From positions 372,001-436,000 of the forward strand of contig CANNDZ010000001.1 in NCBI GenBank assembly GCA_947503575.1: 64,000 bases of DNA, written 5' to 3'. Shown here one piece after another: positions 8,816-17,014 of the stretch. The stretch's first letter is position 1. Each line of letters starts with the position of its first letter. The translations under genes were made by a program, and so were the position numbers. The DNA is from an uncultured Kordiimonas sp. GTDB lineage: Bacteria; Pseudomonadota; Alphaproteobacteria; Sphingomonadales; Kordiimonadaceae. The notes under the pieces were generated by a model. That model saw only the letters and a list, made by a program, of their open reading frames with translations, ran no database searches and had not been told where the DNA came from.

Positions 8816-9265
8816 ATGGATGGCATCGATTTCAAGATTGTTCAGGCGCTTGAGGTGGATGGGCGTATGTCCTTTGCCGCGCTGGGCGATGCAGTTGGCC
8901 TGAGCAAAACGCCGTGCTGGGCACGGGTGAAAGACCTTGAGAACCGGGGTGTAATCGAAGGCTACGGTGCCCGTGTCTCCGCAGAGGCGCTTGGTCTCGG
9001 CATTCGTGCCCTTGTGAATGTAGTGGTCAGTTTTGACCAGTATGAGGTGTTTGAGCAGGCGATACTGGCTCACGCATCCGTCCGCAGCTGTCATGCGGTC
9101 ACTGGCGAATATGATTATGTTCTGGAAGTCCTGGCACCCGACATGGCTGATTTGGATACTTTGTTGCGCACCAACCTTAGTCGTTTGCCGGGCGTTACGC
9201 GCTTTAACACCTCTATTACAACGCGGATGATTAAAACTGCGGGTAGCTATTCAGATATGCTTTAG
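8816..9265 (+). CDS. kynR: AsnC/Lrp-family regulator, probable kynurenine-pathway regulator
   Basis: A 149-residue regulator. I use the ATG at 8816, preceded by GGAGA at five bases, over an in-frame TTG at 8804. The N-terminal helix-turn-helix (FAALGDAVGLSKTPCWARVKDLE) is followed by a RAM ligand-binding domain (about 65-145). It is divergent from the dioxygenase-kynureninase pair. In Pseudomonas an AsnC-type regulator, KynR, controls the equivalent genes in response to kynurenine; function here is by analogy of family and position. Confidence 0.8.
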   Translation: MDGIDFKIVQALEVDGRMSFAALGDAVGLSKTPCWARVKDLENRGVIEGYGARVSAEALGLGIRALVNVVVSFDQYEVFEQAILAHASVRSCHAVTGEYDYVLEVLAPDMADLDTLLRTNLSRLPGVTRFNTSITTRMIKTAGSYSDML

Positions 9266-9301
9266 TTCGCGGCAGTTTAGCGTTTATCAAAAGCCCGCTT
9301 A

Positions 9302-10654
9302 TTAGAAGGTCAGGGAAAATTGCGCCCCGCCGCCGTCTCGGGTGGTCAGACTGACCGCACCGCCATGGGCAATCATCACCTGCCGCGTGAGGGCAAGACC
9401 CACACCACTGCCTTCTCGCTTAGTTGTAAAAAATGGCACAAAGATATGTTTGGCAATGTCATCGGCTATTCCAGGCCCATTGTCTGCCACCTCAATCGTT
9501 ACACGGCCCCGCTTGTTCAGGCGCGCTGACAGCCAGACCATTGCATCTTTTTGGTCTTTCAGGGCCTGACCAGCGTTCTGCAGCATATTGATCAAAATCT
9601 GTTCCAGCATATCCCGGTCAGCAACGATATCCAGCTCTGTTGGTTCAATGTGAGTGGACAGATGAACGCCAGCATCAAGCCACTCTTTTTCAAACAGAGC
9701 CGTTAAGTCGCTGAAGAGACCCTGAAGGCGCACCAGCCCCTTTTTGGGTGGCGGCAAGCGGGTCAGGCTCCGATAGCTTGATACAAACTTATTCAGTCTG
9801 TCAGACCGTCGCGCAACTGTATTGACTGCATCTTTTACGTCGCTGAGTTCTGCAACGACCTCTGGGTTATTGGTCACTTTGCCAGCGGCATCATCCACCA
9901 GATCAACCGCCGTTTTCGCGAGCGATGCCACAGGTGTGATTGAATTCATAATTTCATGTGTCAAAACCCGCACAAGGTCTTGCCAGGCCTGTAACTGCAT
10001 CGCATCCAGTTCTGACTGGATATTTTGCAGGCTGAACAGTTTTTCTGGCTTGTTTCCAATAATAATTTTGGTCGCGACAAGCATCATTTTCTGCTCGACA
10101 CCGTCAGCATCGAAAGACACAAGAAGGCGTTCGCCGGGGTCGATGTTGGCTACACTGTCCCTAAGCGGCGCACCAAATTGTGCAAGGTCACCCAAATGTG
10201 TTGTCGGTGTGCTGCCAAACAGGCGCCTGGCAGCATTGTTCCATATGGTCAGCGCACCGTCTGCGTGCAACGACATCAACGGTACAGGTACATGTTCTAC
10301 AAGTGCTTTCAGGTGGCGCAGTTCTTTTTCCTGGCCCGCGCGCACTTCCTGAAAGCGTTTCAGAATATCAGTAAACGTTTCACCCAGTTCCCCAAACCCG
10401 GCACCTAGGTCATGCATTCGGAAACGCTGGCTAAAATCAGCATAGCGAGCGGCATCCAAAAAGCGGCTAACTTCAGCATTGGTGCGCTGCACGAAGCGGT
10501 ACACCTCAAAAACCAGAAAGCCCAAAATAACGAAGGTTAGAAATGTAGCCGCATGATAACCGGGTAGCAGAAAAAGGTAACTCACGCCCATTAGCATCAG
10601 CATAATTAAAAACAGCCTGCCTGCGAGCAGAACGCTGAACTGTCTAAAGCCCAT
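9302..10654 (-). CDS. Membrane sensor histidine kinase, NtrY-like
   Basis: A 450-residue kinase. Two N-terminal membrane helices (about 8-30 and 35-53) leave almost no periplasmic loop, so the signal is probably sensed in or near the membrane or by the PAS domain (about 115-215). HisKA has the phospho-accepting His in LTHEIMNSITPV (residue 233), and the ATPase domain shows ADNGPGI and GSGVGLAL. The frame opens at 10711, but the ATG at 10654 has AGGATGG upstream and overlaps the regulator gene by only 11 bases, so I use it. Its partner is the sigma-54 activator immediately upstream on the same strand. Confidence 0.9.
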   Translation of the reverse strand: MGFRQFSVLLAGRLFLIMLMLMGVSYLFLLPGYHAATFLTFVILGFLVFEVYRFVQRTNAEVSRFLDAARYADFSQRFRMHDLGAGFGELGETFTDILKRFQEVRAGQEKELRHLKALVEHVPVPLMSLHADGALTIWNNAARRLFGSTPTTHLGDLAQFGAPLRDSVANIDPGERLLVSFDADGVEQKMMLVATKIIIGNKPEKLFSLQNIQSELDAMQLQAWQDLVRVLTHEIMNSITPVASLAKTAVDLVDDAAGKVTNNPEVVAELSDVKDAVNTVARRSDRLNKFVSSYRSLTRLPPPKKGLVRLQGLFSDLTALFEKEWLDAGVHLSTHIEPTELDIVADRDMLEQILINMLQNAGQALKDQKDAMVWLSARLNKRGRVTIEVADNGPGIADDIAKHIFVPFFTTKREGSGVGLALTRQVMIAHGGAVSLTTRDGGGAQFSLTF

Positions 10655-12065
10655 GCTTTTCCATCCTGCGATATAAAGCGGCGCGAGTAATACCAAGTTC
10701 TTTGGCCGCATGACTGATGTTATAGCGATATTTTTTCAGCGCTCCCGCAATCGCCTGTTTTTCCAACCGTTCCAGGTTCAGGTCTTCTGGCACGGCTGTT
10801 CCAGGGCCTTTAGTTGTGAGCGTAGTTCCGCTCGTGACAGGGGTGTTTTGCCCGCCGTCTCCGCTTTCAGCCTGAAAATCCTGCGCAGAAAACTCCTCCT
10901 CGTCAGACAGAATGACCGCGCGTTCAATGGCGTGCCTGAGAGCCCGGACATTACCGGGCCAATTGGATGTCTGCATAAGCTGCGACGCTTCCGGCGAAAA
11001 CCCCTTGGGCTCTTTGTCGTATTTGCGGGAATAAATGTCGGCATAGTGACGCGCGATTTCCAATATGTCCTGCTGCCGCGCGCGCAGCGGGGGCACATGA
11101 ATTTCAACTGTATTCAGGCGGAACAGCAGATCTTGGCGAAATATGGCCTCGTCCTTCAGCTTCTCAATAGGCACGTTGGTGGCGGCAATGACCCGCACTT
11201 CAATTGGGACGGGTTGATCAGATCCCACCGGCACCACCTGCCGTGTTTCAAGAACTGTCAGCAGTTTGGCTTGCAGGTGCAGGGGTAGGTTACCCACCTC
11301 ATCCAAAAACAAAGTGCCGCCTTCAGCAGCCTGCAAACGCCCAATCCGGTCATCACGCGCGTCTGTAAAGGCCCCTTTTTTGTGACCAAACAATTCAGAT
11401 TCAAACAACGATTCTGTAATGGCACCCAAGTCAACAGACATAAAAACCTTGCCTGCCCGTCCGGACAACCGGTGCAGTTCGCGTGCAACAAGTTCTTTAC
11501 CGGTTCCGTTTTCCCCCAAAATAAGGACGTTGGCGTCGGTTGGTGCTGTCCGTTGAATGACGGACAAGACCTCTGCAATGGCTGGGCTGTTGCCCAAAAT
11601 AGGCTGGCTGGGAGCGCTGGCAACCGCAGCAAGGGCGCGATTGGTTTTCTTGAGTTTTTGCGCTTCACCTCTGCTGCGTCGCAGCTTCACACTTGTCGAC
11701 AGAGTGGCAACCAGCTTCTCATTTTGCCATGGTTTTGCGACAAAATCTGTTGCCCCTTTTTTCATGGCTTCAACGGCGACATTTACACCGCCGTGTGCTG
11801 TGATCATGATGACCACGGCATCCGGGTCAATCTCGAGAATTTTTTCCAGCCAGTGAAACCCTTGCTTGCCCGAAGATTCGCCAGGCCCAAAATTCATATC
11901 CAGAAGAATTGCATCAAAGGAATGAGCTGCCATTAAAACTGGAATATTTGTTGGATCACTGCATGTGATAACCGTGTCAAAATGGCGTTTTAACAAGAGT
12001 TTGACGGCGACAAGAATGTCTTCGTCGTCATCTACAATTAGAATGGCACCGTTGTGAGCTTGCAT
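10644..12065 (-). CDS. NtrC-family sigma-54-dependent response regulator
   Basis: A 473-residue enhancer-binding protein with three domains. The receiver (1-120) has acidic residues DDDED and phospho-acceptor Asp56 in LLDMNFGPG, with a long loop after it. The AAA+ domain has Walker A GENGTGKE (184-191) and Walker B GGTLFLDE (249-256). The sigma-54 contact loop reads GAFTDA (231-236) in place of the canonical GAFTGA. The C-terminal Fis-type helix-turn-helix (ISHAAKELGITRAALYRRME) binds DNA. It is divergent from an efflux operon preceded by a sigma-54 promoter and three palindromes, so that operon is the probable target. The cognate kinase follows it. Confidence 0.93.
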   Translation of the reverse strand: MQAHNGAILIVDDDEDILVAVKLLLKRHFDTVITCSDPTNIPVLMAAHSFDAILLDMNFGPGESSGKQGFHWLEKILEIDPDAVVIMITAHGGVNVAVEAMKKGATDFVAKPWQNEKLVATLSTSVKLRRSRGEAQKLKKTNRALAAVASAPSQPILGNSPAIAEVLSVIQRTAPTDANVLILGENGTGKELVARELHRLSGRAGKVFMSVDLGAITESLFESELFGHKKGAFTDARDDRIGRLQAAEGGTLFLDEVGNLPLHLQAKLLTVLETRQVVPVGSDQPVPIEVRVIAATNVPIEKLKDEAIFRQDLLFRLNTVEIHVPPLRARQQDILEIARHYADIYSRKYDKEPKGFSPEASQLMQTSNWPGNVRALRHAIERAVILSDEEEFSAQDFQAESGDGGQNTPVTSGTTLTTKGPGTAVPEDLNLERLEKQAIAGALKKYRYNISHAAKELGITRAALYRRMEKHGL

Positions 12066-12093
12066 ATGTCACCGTCATTGTCGTGCGTCCAGA

Positions 12094-12109
12094 TGTTCAA
12101 AACCGTACA
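12094..12109. promoter_or_regulatory. Operator 1 for the sigma-54 activator (inverted repeat)
   Basis: TGTTCA-AAAC-CGTACA, a 16-base imperfect palindrome related to the two sites that follow. It is the most degenerate and most upstream of the three, about 85 bases before the -24 element of the efflux promoter and just outside the start of the divergent regulator gene. Confidence 0.55.
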
Positions 12110-12114
12110 CAATG

Positions 12115-12130
12115 TGTTCGGAATCGTACA
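12115..12130. promoter_or_regulatory. Operator 2 for the sigma-54 activator (inverted repeat)
   Basis: TGTTCG-GAAT-CGTACA, five of six paired bases complementary. Its centre is 21 bases from that of operator 1, close to two helical turns, so bound dimers would lie on the same face of the helix. Confidence 0.62.
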
Positions 12131-12138
12131 GAAAAATG

Positions 12139-12154
12139 TGTTCGAAAACGAACA
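12139..12154. promoter_or_regulatory. Operator 3 for the sigma-54 activator (perfect inverted repeat)
   Basis: TGTTCG-AAAA-CGAACA, a perfect 6-4-6 palindrome centred 24 bases from operator 2. It lies about 40 bases upstream of the -24 element, a normal place for an enhancer site of an NtrC-family protein with a Fis-type helix-turn-helix. Recognition by the adjacent regulator is inferred. Confidence 0.68.
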
Positions 12155-12169
12155 AAAACTTACTTTATT

Positions 12170-12175
12170 ATTATA
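12170..12175 (-). promoter_or_regulatory. Possible -10 element of the regulator-kinase operon
   Basis: On the minus strand this reads TATAAT, a perfect -10 hexamer. The -35 position 17 bases away (TGCCAA) is poor. If used, transcription would start near 12163 and cross operators 3 to 1, so the activator could repress its own operon. This is inference from position. Confidence 0.35.
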
Positions 12176-12193
12176 AATCATACGGTTACGGTT

Positions 12194-12209
12194 TGGCATA
12201 GCCTTTGCT
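12194..12209 (+). promoter_or_regulatory. Sigma-54 (RpoN) promoter of the efflux operon
   Basis: TGGCAT-AGCCT-TTGCT matches the -24/-12 consensus TGGCAY-N5-TTGCW with the invariant GG (12195-12196) and GC (12207-12208) separated by exactly 10 bases. Transcription would start near 12220, so the GTG at 12210 cannot begin the adaptor. A divergent NtrC-family activator and three palindromes upstream complete the usual sigma-54 arrangement. A degenerate IHF-like match (12176-12188, one mismatch to WATCAANNNNTTR) lies between operators and promoter but is weak. Confidence 0.82.
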
Positions 12210-12356
12210 GTGATTAGGGGTAGCAGTCATAGGCCCGGGTCGCCGCGAAACACAGAAAAGCACAGAACGATGGAAAAACAAAAAACAGTTGGGAACACAA
12301 TTTCAATGCATGGCGGCAAATCAAGCACAATGGATAATACCAAATCCGGAGTGGGC

Positions 12357-13613
12357 ATGGATCGCAGGATCGAGAAAAAAAGGACCCCTTGGAAGCCTAT
12401 TGGTATTGGCACCGGTATCTTGGTGCTCGTTGCGCTTATTTGGATGTTTGTGCAAGACGCAAGCGCTGGCCGTACGTTCAGGGTCAACGAAAGCCGGATC
12501 GTCATTTCCACTGTTAGTGAAGGCACGTTTGAGGACTTTATCCCCATTCGTGGACGGGTGACCCCGCTCAAGACCGTTTTCCTTGATGCCATCGAAGGGG
12601 GGCGTGTGGAGCGCGTACTGGTAGAAGACGGTGCCATGATGAAGCAAGGCGACCTCATTGTAGAACTTTCCAACACGGGCTTGCAGCTTGATGTAACGCG
12701 CAATGAAGCGCTTGTTACCGAGCAATTGAACAATATGCGCACCATTGAGTTGCAACTTGAGCAAAACCGACTTTCGCACAAGCGAAATCTCGTTGAAATC
12801 AACTATCAGATTAAAAGACTTGGCAGGCAGGCTGATCGGGAACGCGAGCTTATTAAGACAAATGCTATTTCTCAGGCGCAGCTTGATCAGACCGAGGATG
12901 AGCTGGAGTATTTCATCAGTCGCCGTGACGTAACGCTTGAGAGCCAGGCAACGGATGCGCGGCTTCAGGAAGCCCAGCTAGCGTCCCTGAAGACTGCCGG
13001 AGAACAGCTTGAGCGCAACTTGTCTTTTTCCCAGAAAAACCTGGACGCCCTGAATGTTCGGGCACCGGTTGATGGCAAGCTATCGGGTTTCAATGTTGAG
13101 GTGGGTCAAAGCATTGCTCGTGGTGGTCGTCTGGGACAGATAGACGACCCGGAAAACTATAAACTTACGGCGAACATCGATGAATTTTATCTGGGTCGTG
13201 TAGATCTTGGCCAGGAAGCAGTGTTCGAACGTGCTGGTCGTAGTTATCGGATGACCGTTGCCAAAACATATCCTCAGGTAACCAACGGTCAGTTTGAAGT
13301 GGACCTGGTGTTTTCGGATGGTCAGCCAGATGACATCCGCCGGGGTCAGACCCTGCAGTCTAAATTGACCCTTGGTGATGCTACCAGCGCAGCCCTAATT
13401 CCAAATGGTGCATTTTATCAGGATACAGGCGGCAACTGGATATTTGTTGTAACAGCGGATGGGTCGCAGGCGGTAAAACGTCCGGTTAGGTTGGGCCGCA
13501 GAAATTCACGATACATTGAAGTGGTTGAAGGGTTGGAGATAGGCGAGCGTGTCGTCACGTCACCTTACAGCAGTTTCATTGATATGGATCGGCTCCGGTT
13601 TACTGGTGATTGA
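12357..13613 (+). CDS. HlyD/MacA-family efflux adaptor of the sigma-54-controlled ABC system
   Basis: A 418-residue inner-membrane-anchored periplasmic adaptor. I start at the ATG at 12357: GGAG lies five bases upstream, the product opens MDRRIEKKRTPWKPIGIG in the manner of this family, and the sigma-54 start point (near 12220) rules out the GTG at 12210. One membrane helix (about 19-37) precedes a split lipoyl domain (VFLDAIEGGRVERVLVEDG ... NVRAPVDGKLSG), a coiled-coil hairpin (about 110-220), and beta-barrel and membrane-proximal domains. It should dock the permeases to an outer-membrane channel. The 5' leader is long, about 135 bases. Confidence 0.9.
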   Translation: MDRRIEKKRTPWKPIGIGTGILVLVALIWMFVQDASAGRTFRVNESRIVISTVSEGTFEDFIPIRGRVTPLKTVFLDAIEGGRVERVLVEDGAMMKQGDLIVELSNTGLQLDVTRNEALVTEQLNNMRTIELQLEQNRLSHKRNLVEINYQIKRLGRQADRERELIKTNAISQAQLDQTEDELEYFISRRDVTLESQATDARLQEAQLASLKTAGEQLERNLSFSQKNLDALNVRAPVDGKLSGFNVEVGQSIARGGRLGQIDDPENYKLTANIDEFYLGRVDLGQEAVFERAGRSYRMTVAKTYPQVTNGQFEVDLVFSDGQPDDIRRGQTLQSKLTLGDATSAALIPNGAFYQDTGGNWIFVVTADGSQAVKRPVRLGRRNSRYIEVVEGLEIGERVVTSPYSSFIDMDRLRFTGD

Positions 13614-13643
13614 TCAATAAAAACGGCGGTAAACGCCGAGCCC

Positions 13644-13715
13644 GAGACACGACAGCCCGAGAGACAAAAACCTGGGACACGACAGCCGGGACACGACAGC
13701 CAAGACACGACAGAA
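13644..13715 (+). repeat. 14-base tandem repeat between adaptor and ATPase genes
   Basis: The unit GGGACACGACAGCC occurs exactly twice in a row (13674-13687 and 13688-13701). A diverged copy follows at 13702-13715 and another precedes at 13644-13657 (GAGACACGACAGCC), with a decayed stretch between. The 164-base gap between adaptor stop and ATPase start is mostly filled by this purine-rich array. It could be a spacer, an mRNA stability element or simple slippage product; no function is shown. Confidence 0.75.
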
Positions 13716-13777
13716 AGACAAGGCCAGGGAGCCCACGGAGGGTAAGGCCAAGAGAGCAACAAGAAAGGAAACGCAGC

Positions 13778-14461
13778 ATGCTTAAGTTGCACAATCTCTC
13801 CAAGGTTTATCGGACCGACGAGGTTGAAACCGTGGCACTAGATAATGTGAATATAGAGATCGAGTCAGGGGAATTTGTCGCCATTATGGGGCCTTCGGGC
13901 TGTGGCAAGTCGACCCTGTTGAATATCATTGGCATGCTCGATTCTCCCTCAGATGGGGACTATGTTTTCATGGATGAAAACGTAGCCGGATACCCGGAAT
14001 CAAAACTCAGCAACATCCGCAAGCAGAACATTGGATTTATCTTCCAGTCCTTCAACCTGATCGATGAACTGACGGTTGAAGAAAATATCGAACTTGCGTT
14101 GCTGTATCATAATATTCCGGCCAGTGAACGCCGCGAGCGGGTTGCGCGTGTGATGGACAAGGTGGGCATCGCGCACCGCGCCAAGCATATGCCGAGCCAG
14201 CTTTCGGGCGGTCAGCAACAGCGGGTTGCAGTGGCACGCGCTGTTGTTGGGGACCAGGCCATGATCTTGGCCGATGAGCCGACAGGTAACCTCGATAGCG
14301 CGCATGGCCAGGAAGTTATGGAAATGCTGCAGTCTCTCAACAACGAAGGCACAACGATTGTCATGGTGACCCACAGCCCGTCGCATGCGGATTATGCGCG
14401 CCGGACGATCAACCTGTTTGATGGTCACGTTGTGACAGAAAACCTACGTGCCGCCGGTTAA
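13778..14461 (+). CDS. ABC transporter ATP-binding protein (MacB/LolD type)
   Basis: A 227-residue ATPase. The frame is open back to 13610, but that extension is the translated tandem repeat. The ATG at 13778 has AAAGGAA nine bases upstream and begins a standard LolD-type N-terminus (MLKLHNLSKVY). Walker A is GPSGCGKS (38-45), signature LSGGQQQR (142-149), Walker B/D-loop ADEPTGNLDS (about 165-174). It is the only ATPase of this operon and must serve the three permeases that follow. Confidence 0.92.
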   Translation: MLKLHNLSKVYRTDEVETVALDNVNIEIESGEFVAIMGPSGCGKSTLLNIIGMLDSPSDGDYVFMDENVAGYPESKLSNIRKQNIGFIFQSFNLIDELTVEENIELALLYHNIPASERRERVARVMDKVGIAHRAKHMPSQLSGGQQQRVAVARAVVGDQAMILADEPTGNLDSAHGQEVMEMLQSLNNEGTTIVMVTHSPSHADYARRTINLFDGHVVTENLRAAG

Positions 14462-14503
14462 GGCGACAGCGACGAACGGCTAGCGAAGAAAGGACACCAG
14501 ATC

Positions 14504-16969
14504 ATGTCACAGCTTTTGATTGGATTACGGGTATTAAGGCGCCAGGGTCTGTATGGTTTGATGGCTGTTTTGGGTCTGGCTATCGGTCTTGCTGTGGCGG
14601 TGATTGCCCTTTTGTTTACATGGCAGGAAACGCACTATGATAGCCATATAGAAAATGCCGACCGTATTTTTATTGTGGACAGCCGCGTCACACGACCTGG
14701 ACGGACCGAAGCGATCTCGGCGCAGACCCCGGGCGCTCTTGCTGCCGCCCTGGATGACAGAGTTCCAGGCCTGGAAATGAAGGCGCGTGTTCTCCGCCAA
14801 TGGTCGACCCTTGCCATTGACGACCGGTTCAATTTCAACCTTGAAATTTTGGGCGTTCAGGATGCATGGCTTGAGATGATAGGCCTGCCAATTGTGGCCG
14901 GCTCACGGAATAGTTTTACCTCGGACGCGACAGCCGCCCTTCTCTCCCAGACACTGGCGACCCGTTTGTTCGGTGATGAGCCGCCGGTTGGAAAGAGTTT
15001 TTTACTTGATGGTACAGCCACTGCGGTTGTGGGTGTTTATCAAGATTTCCCGACCACAAGTCATATGGTGATAGACCTAATTGTACCGGAGCGTGCACCC
15101 GCAATTGCCGGGCGCGGCGTGGACTTTGATGGTGACTGGGCGCGCTTTACTTCTTTTACCTATGTACAGCTAAAAGAGGGTACGTCGGTTTCTGCGGCGG
15201 AACAGGCTATCGAAGATATTGTTCATCAAAATTTCCAAACAGCGAGATGGTTGCCAACCGGCGGCAATGTTGCTGATTTGATTGATAATTCCTTACAGTC
15301 CCTTTCGGGCCTGCATCTAAATGATCGCACCTACGATTGGGGCGTGCGGCCACCCGCAGACAAGTTGAAACTCACTGTCTTCGCTGCGATTGCGGTCCTG
15401 ATTGTTGTGATTGCCTGCGTCAACCATATCAATCTTTCGACTGTGCGCTCAATCGAAAGAGCCCGCGAAGTTGCTCTGCGCAAAATCTTGGGGGCCGGGC
15501 GTCACCAGCTTGTCGTCCAATTTCTTTTGGAGGCAACTGTGCTCGCCTGTGTTGCTCTTGTGTTGGCGCTAACGCTTGTGGAGCTATCAAGCGATTTTGC
15601 CAACGACCTTTTACAAACGCAGCTTGACCTCACCAATCTTACTGAGCCCAGCTTCCTGCTTTGGCTTTTAGGTCTGGTTGCGTTTGTTGTGCTGGCCGCG
15701 GGCGTTTATCCGGCCTACATCGTCAGTGCGGTGATGCCCGGCAAAATACTGGCCAGCCATGCCCGCGGCGCGCGGGGCAGCAAAGGGCTACGCTCGGTTT
15801 TGGTCGTATTTCAGTTTGCCGTTTCCATCTGTCTGGCTATCGGTGCAGCGGTCATCTGGAGCCAGCTAAAGTATGCGCGTCAGGCCGACCTTGGTTTTAA
15901 TGCTGAAAACGTGATGCTCCTCTACGGCGTTGGTCGCGCCCCAGAGAGTGCAATCAGACTGACAGATAGACTTGATAAATCCATCAGTGGCCGCCCCGGT
16001 ATTCTTGCAGTCTCTGCAAGCAACAGTTCTCCTTCTTGGGGGTTTGTGCCTGAAGTTGACGTGCGGCTACAGACAGATGCCCCAGAGGCAGCCCAAACAA
16101 TGGGACGCATTTCAGTTGACCTTGATTTCTTCCCCATGATGGGCATTGAGCCTGTTGCCGGACGCTTGTTCAGTGAAGACTTCGGCATGGACCGGATTCA
16201 GTGGGAGTATCAGAAGCGCCAGAGCCAAGTCATGCCGATTGTGCTCAATAAGCGCGCAGCCGCAAGTCTTGGTTATGTCCTGCCGGAAAATGCGATTGGG
16301 CAGCAACTGCAGTTCACTGTTTCCGAGGCCGATGACCGAGTTGCAGAGATTGTTGGCGTTATCCCTGATGTTCACTACAAGTCACTCAAAGACGCGATCC
16401 AGCCCATGATTTTCTATCCGGATCCGGGTGCCTTCAGTGTGATGATGGTGCGGATTGATCCTGAACAGCGCGAAGCAGCAATCCAATCCATTGAAGAAGG
16501 CTGGTCGGCCGTGATGTCCAATCAGGCGATAAGCAGTGACTTTCTGGCGGCAGCCTTATCGGAGCAATATGACGCAGAAGCACAGGAGCTGAAAACCGTA
16601 ACAGTACTGTCTGCCCTTGGCATTTTGATTGCTGTATTTGGCCAATATGGTTTGGCAGCCTATAGCGCTCAGTCTCGCCGCCGCGAAATCAGCATCCGGA
16701 AGGTTTTGGGTGCACGCGTGCGCGACATTTTACAGCTGTTTGTGTGGCAGTTTTCCAAGCCGGTGTTTGTGGCGATGGTGGTGGCCTGGCCCATTGCATT
16801 TTATGTGATGACATTATGGCTTGAGAATTTTGTCTACCGGGTCGCCCCAAATCCTCTGTGGTTTGTGCTGGCGGGCATTATCGCGCTTACGGTGGCGCTT
16901 TTGACGGTGTCTGGTCACGCCCTGAAAGCCGCACGCGCAGCCCCGGTAGAAGCCCTCAGGTACGAATAA
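14504..16969 (+). CDS. Large MacB/FtsX-type ABC permease (first of three)
   Basis: An 821-residue inner-membrane protein with two FtsX units. An N-terminal helix (about 17-37) leads to a periplasmic MacB-PCD domain and a three-helix FtsX block (about 286-410). A second helix (about 435-455), a second periplasmic domain and a C-terminal three-helix block follow. The cytoplasmic loop motif occurs twice (REVALRKILGAGRHQ and REISIRKVLGARVRD). Such ~800-residue double permeases pair with a separate LolD-like ATPase. An AAGGA Shine-Dalgarno precedes the ATG. Confidence 0.9.
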   Translation: MSQLLIGLRVLRRQGLYGLMAVLGLAIGLAVAVIALLFTWQETHYDSHIENADRIFIVDSRVTRPGRTEAISAQTPGALAAALDDRVPGLEMKARVLRQWSTLAIDDRFNFNLEILGVQDAWLEMIGLPIVAGSRNSFTSDATAALLSQTLATRLFGDEPPVGKSFLLDGTATAVVGVYQDFPTTSHMVIDLIVPERAPAIAGRGVDFDGDWARFTSFTYVQLKEGTSVSAAEQAIEDIVHQNFQTARWLPTGGNVADLIDNSLQSLSGLHLNDRTYDWGVRPPADKLKLTVFAAIAVLIVVIACVNHINLSTVRSIERAREVALRKILGAGRHQLVVQFLLEATVLACVALVLALTLVELSSDFANDLLQTQLDLTNLTEPSFLLWLLGLVAFVVLAAGVYPAYIVSAVMPGKILASHARGARGSKGLRSVLVVFQFAVSICLAIGAAVIWSQLKYARQADLGFNAENVMLLYGVGRAPESAIRLTDRLDKSISGRPGILAVSASNSSPSWGFVPEVDVRLQTDAPEAAQTMGRISVDLDFFPMMGIEPVAGRLFSEDFGMDRIQWEYQKRQSQVMPIVLNKRAAASLGYVLPENAIGQQLQFTVSEADDRVAEIVGVIPDVHYKSLKDAIQPMIFYPDPGAFSVMMVRIDPEQREAAIQSIEEGWSAVMSNQAISSDFLAAALSEQYDAEAQELKTVTVLSALGILIAVFGQYGLAAYSAQSRRREISIRKVLGARVRDILQLFVWQFSKPVFVAMVVAWPIAFYVMTLWLENFVYRVAPNPLWFVLAGIIALTVALLTVSGHALKAARAAPVEALRYE

Positions 16970-17014
16970 AAAAGTAAAACCAAAAGAATAAGATAATGAC
17001 AGCGAGTGAAACAG

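Noticed and set aside
12176-12188. IHF site between operators and the sigma-54 promoter
   Set aside because: One mismatch to a degenerate consensus and directly against the -24 element; too weak to list as its own feature.
12210-12356. N-terminal extension of the adaptor from the GTG at 12210
   Set aside because: The sigma-54 promoter would start transcription near 12220, downstream of this codon, and the extension is unlike adaptor N-termini.
13610-13777. N-terminal extension of the ATPase from 13610
   Set aside because: It is the translated tandem repeat; the ATG at 13778 has a Shine-Dalgarno and the family start.
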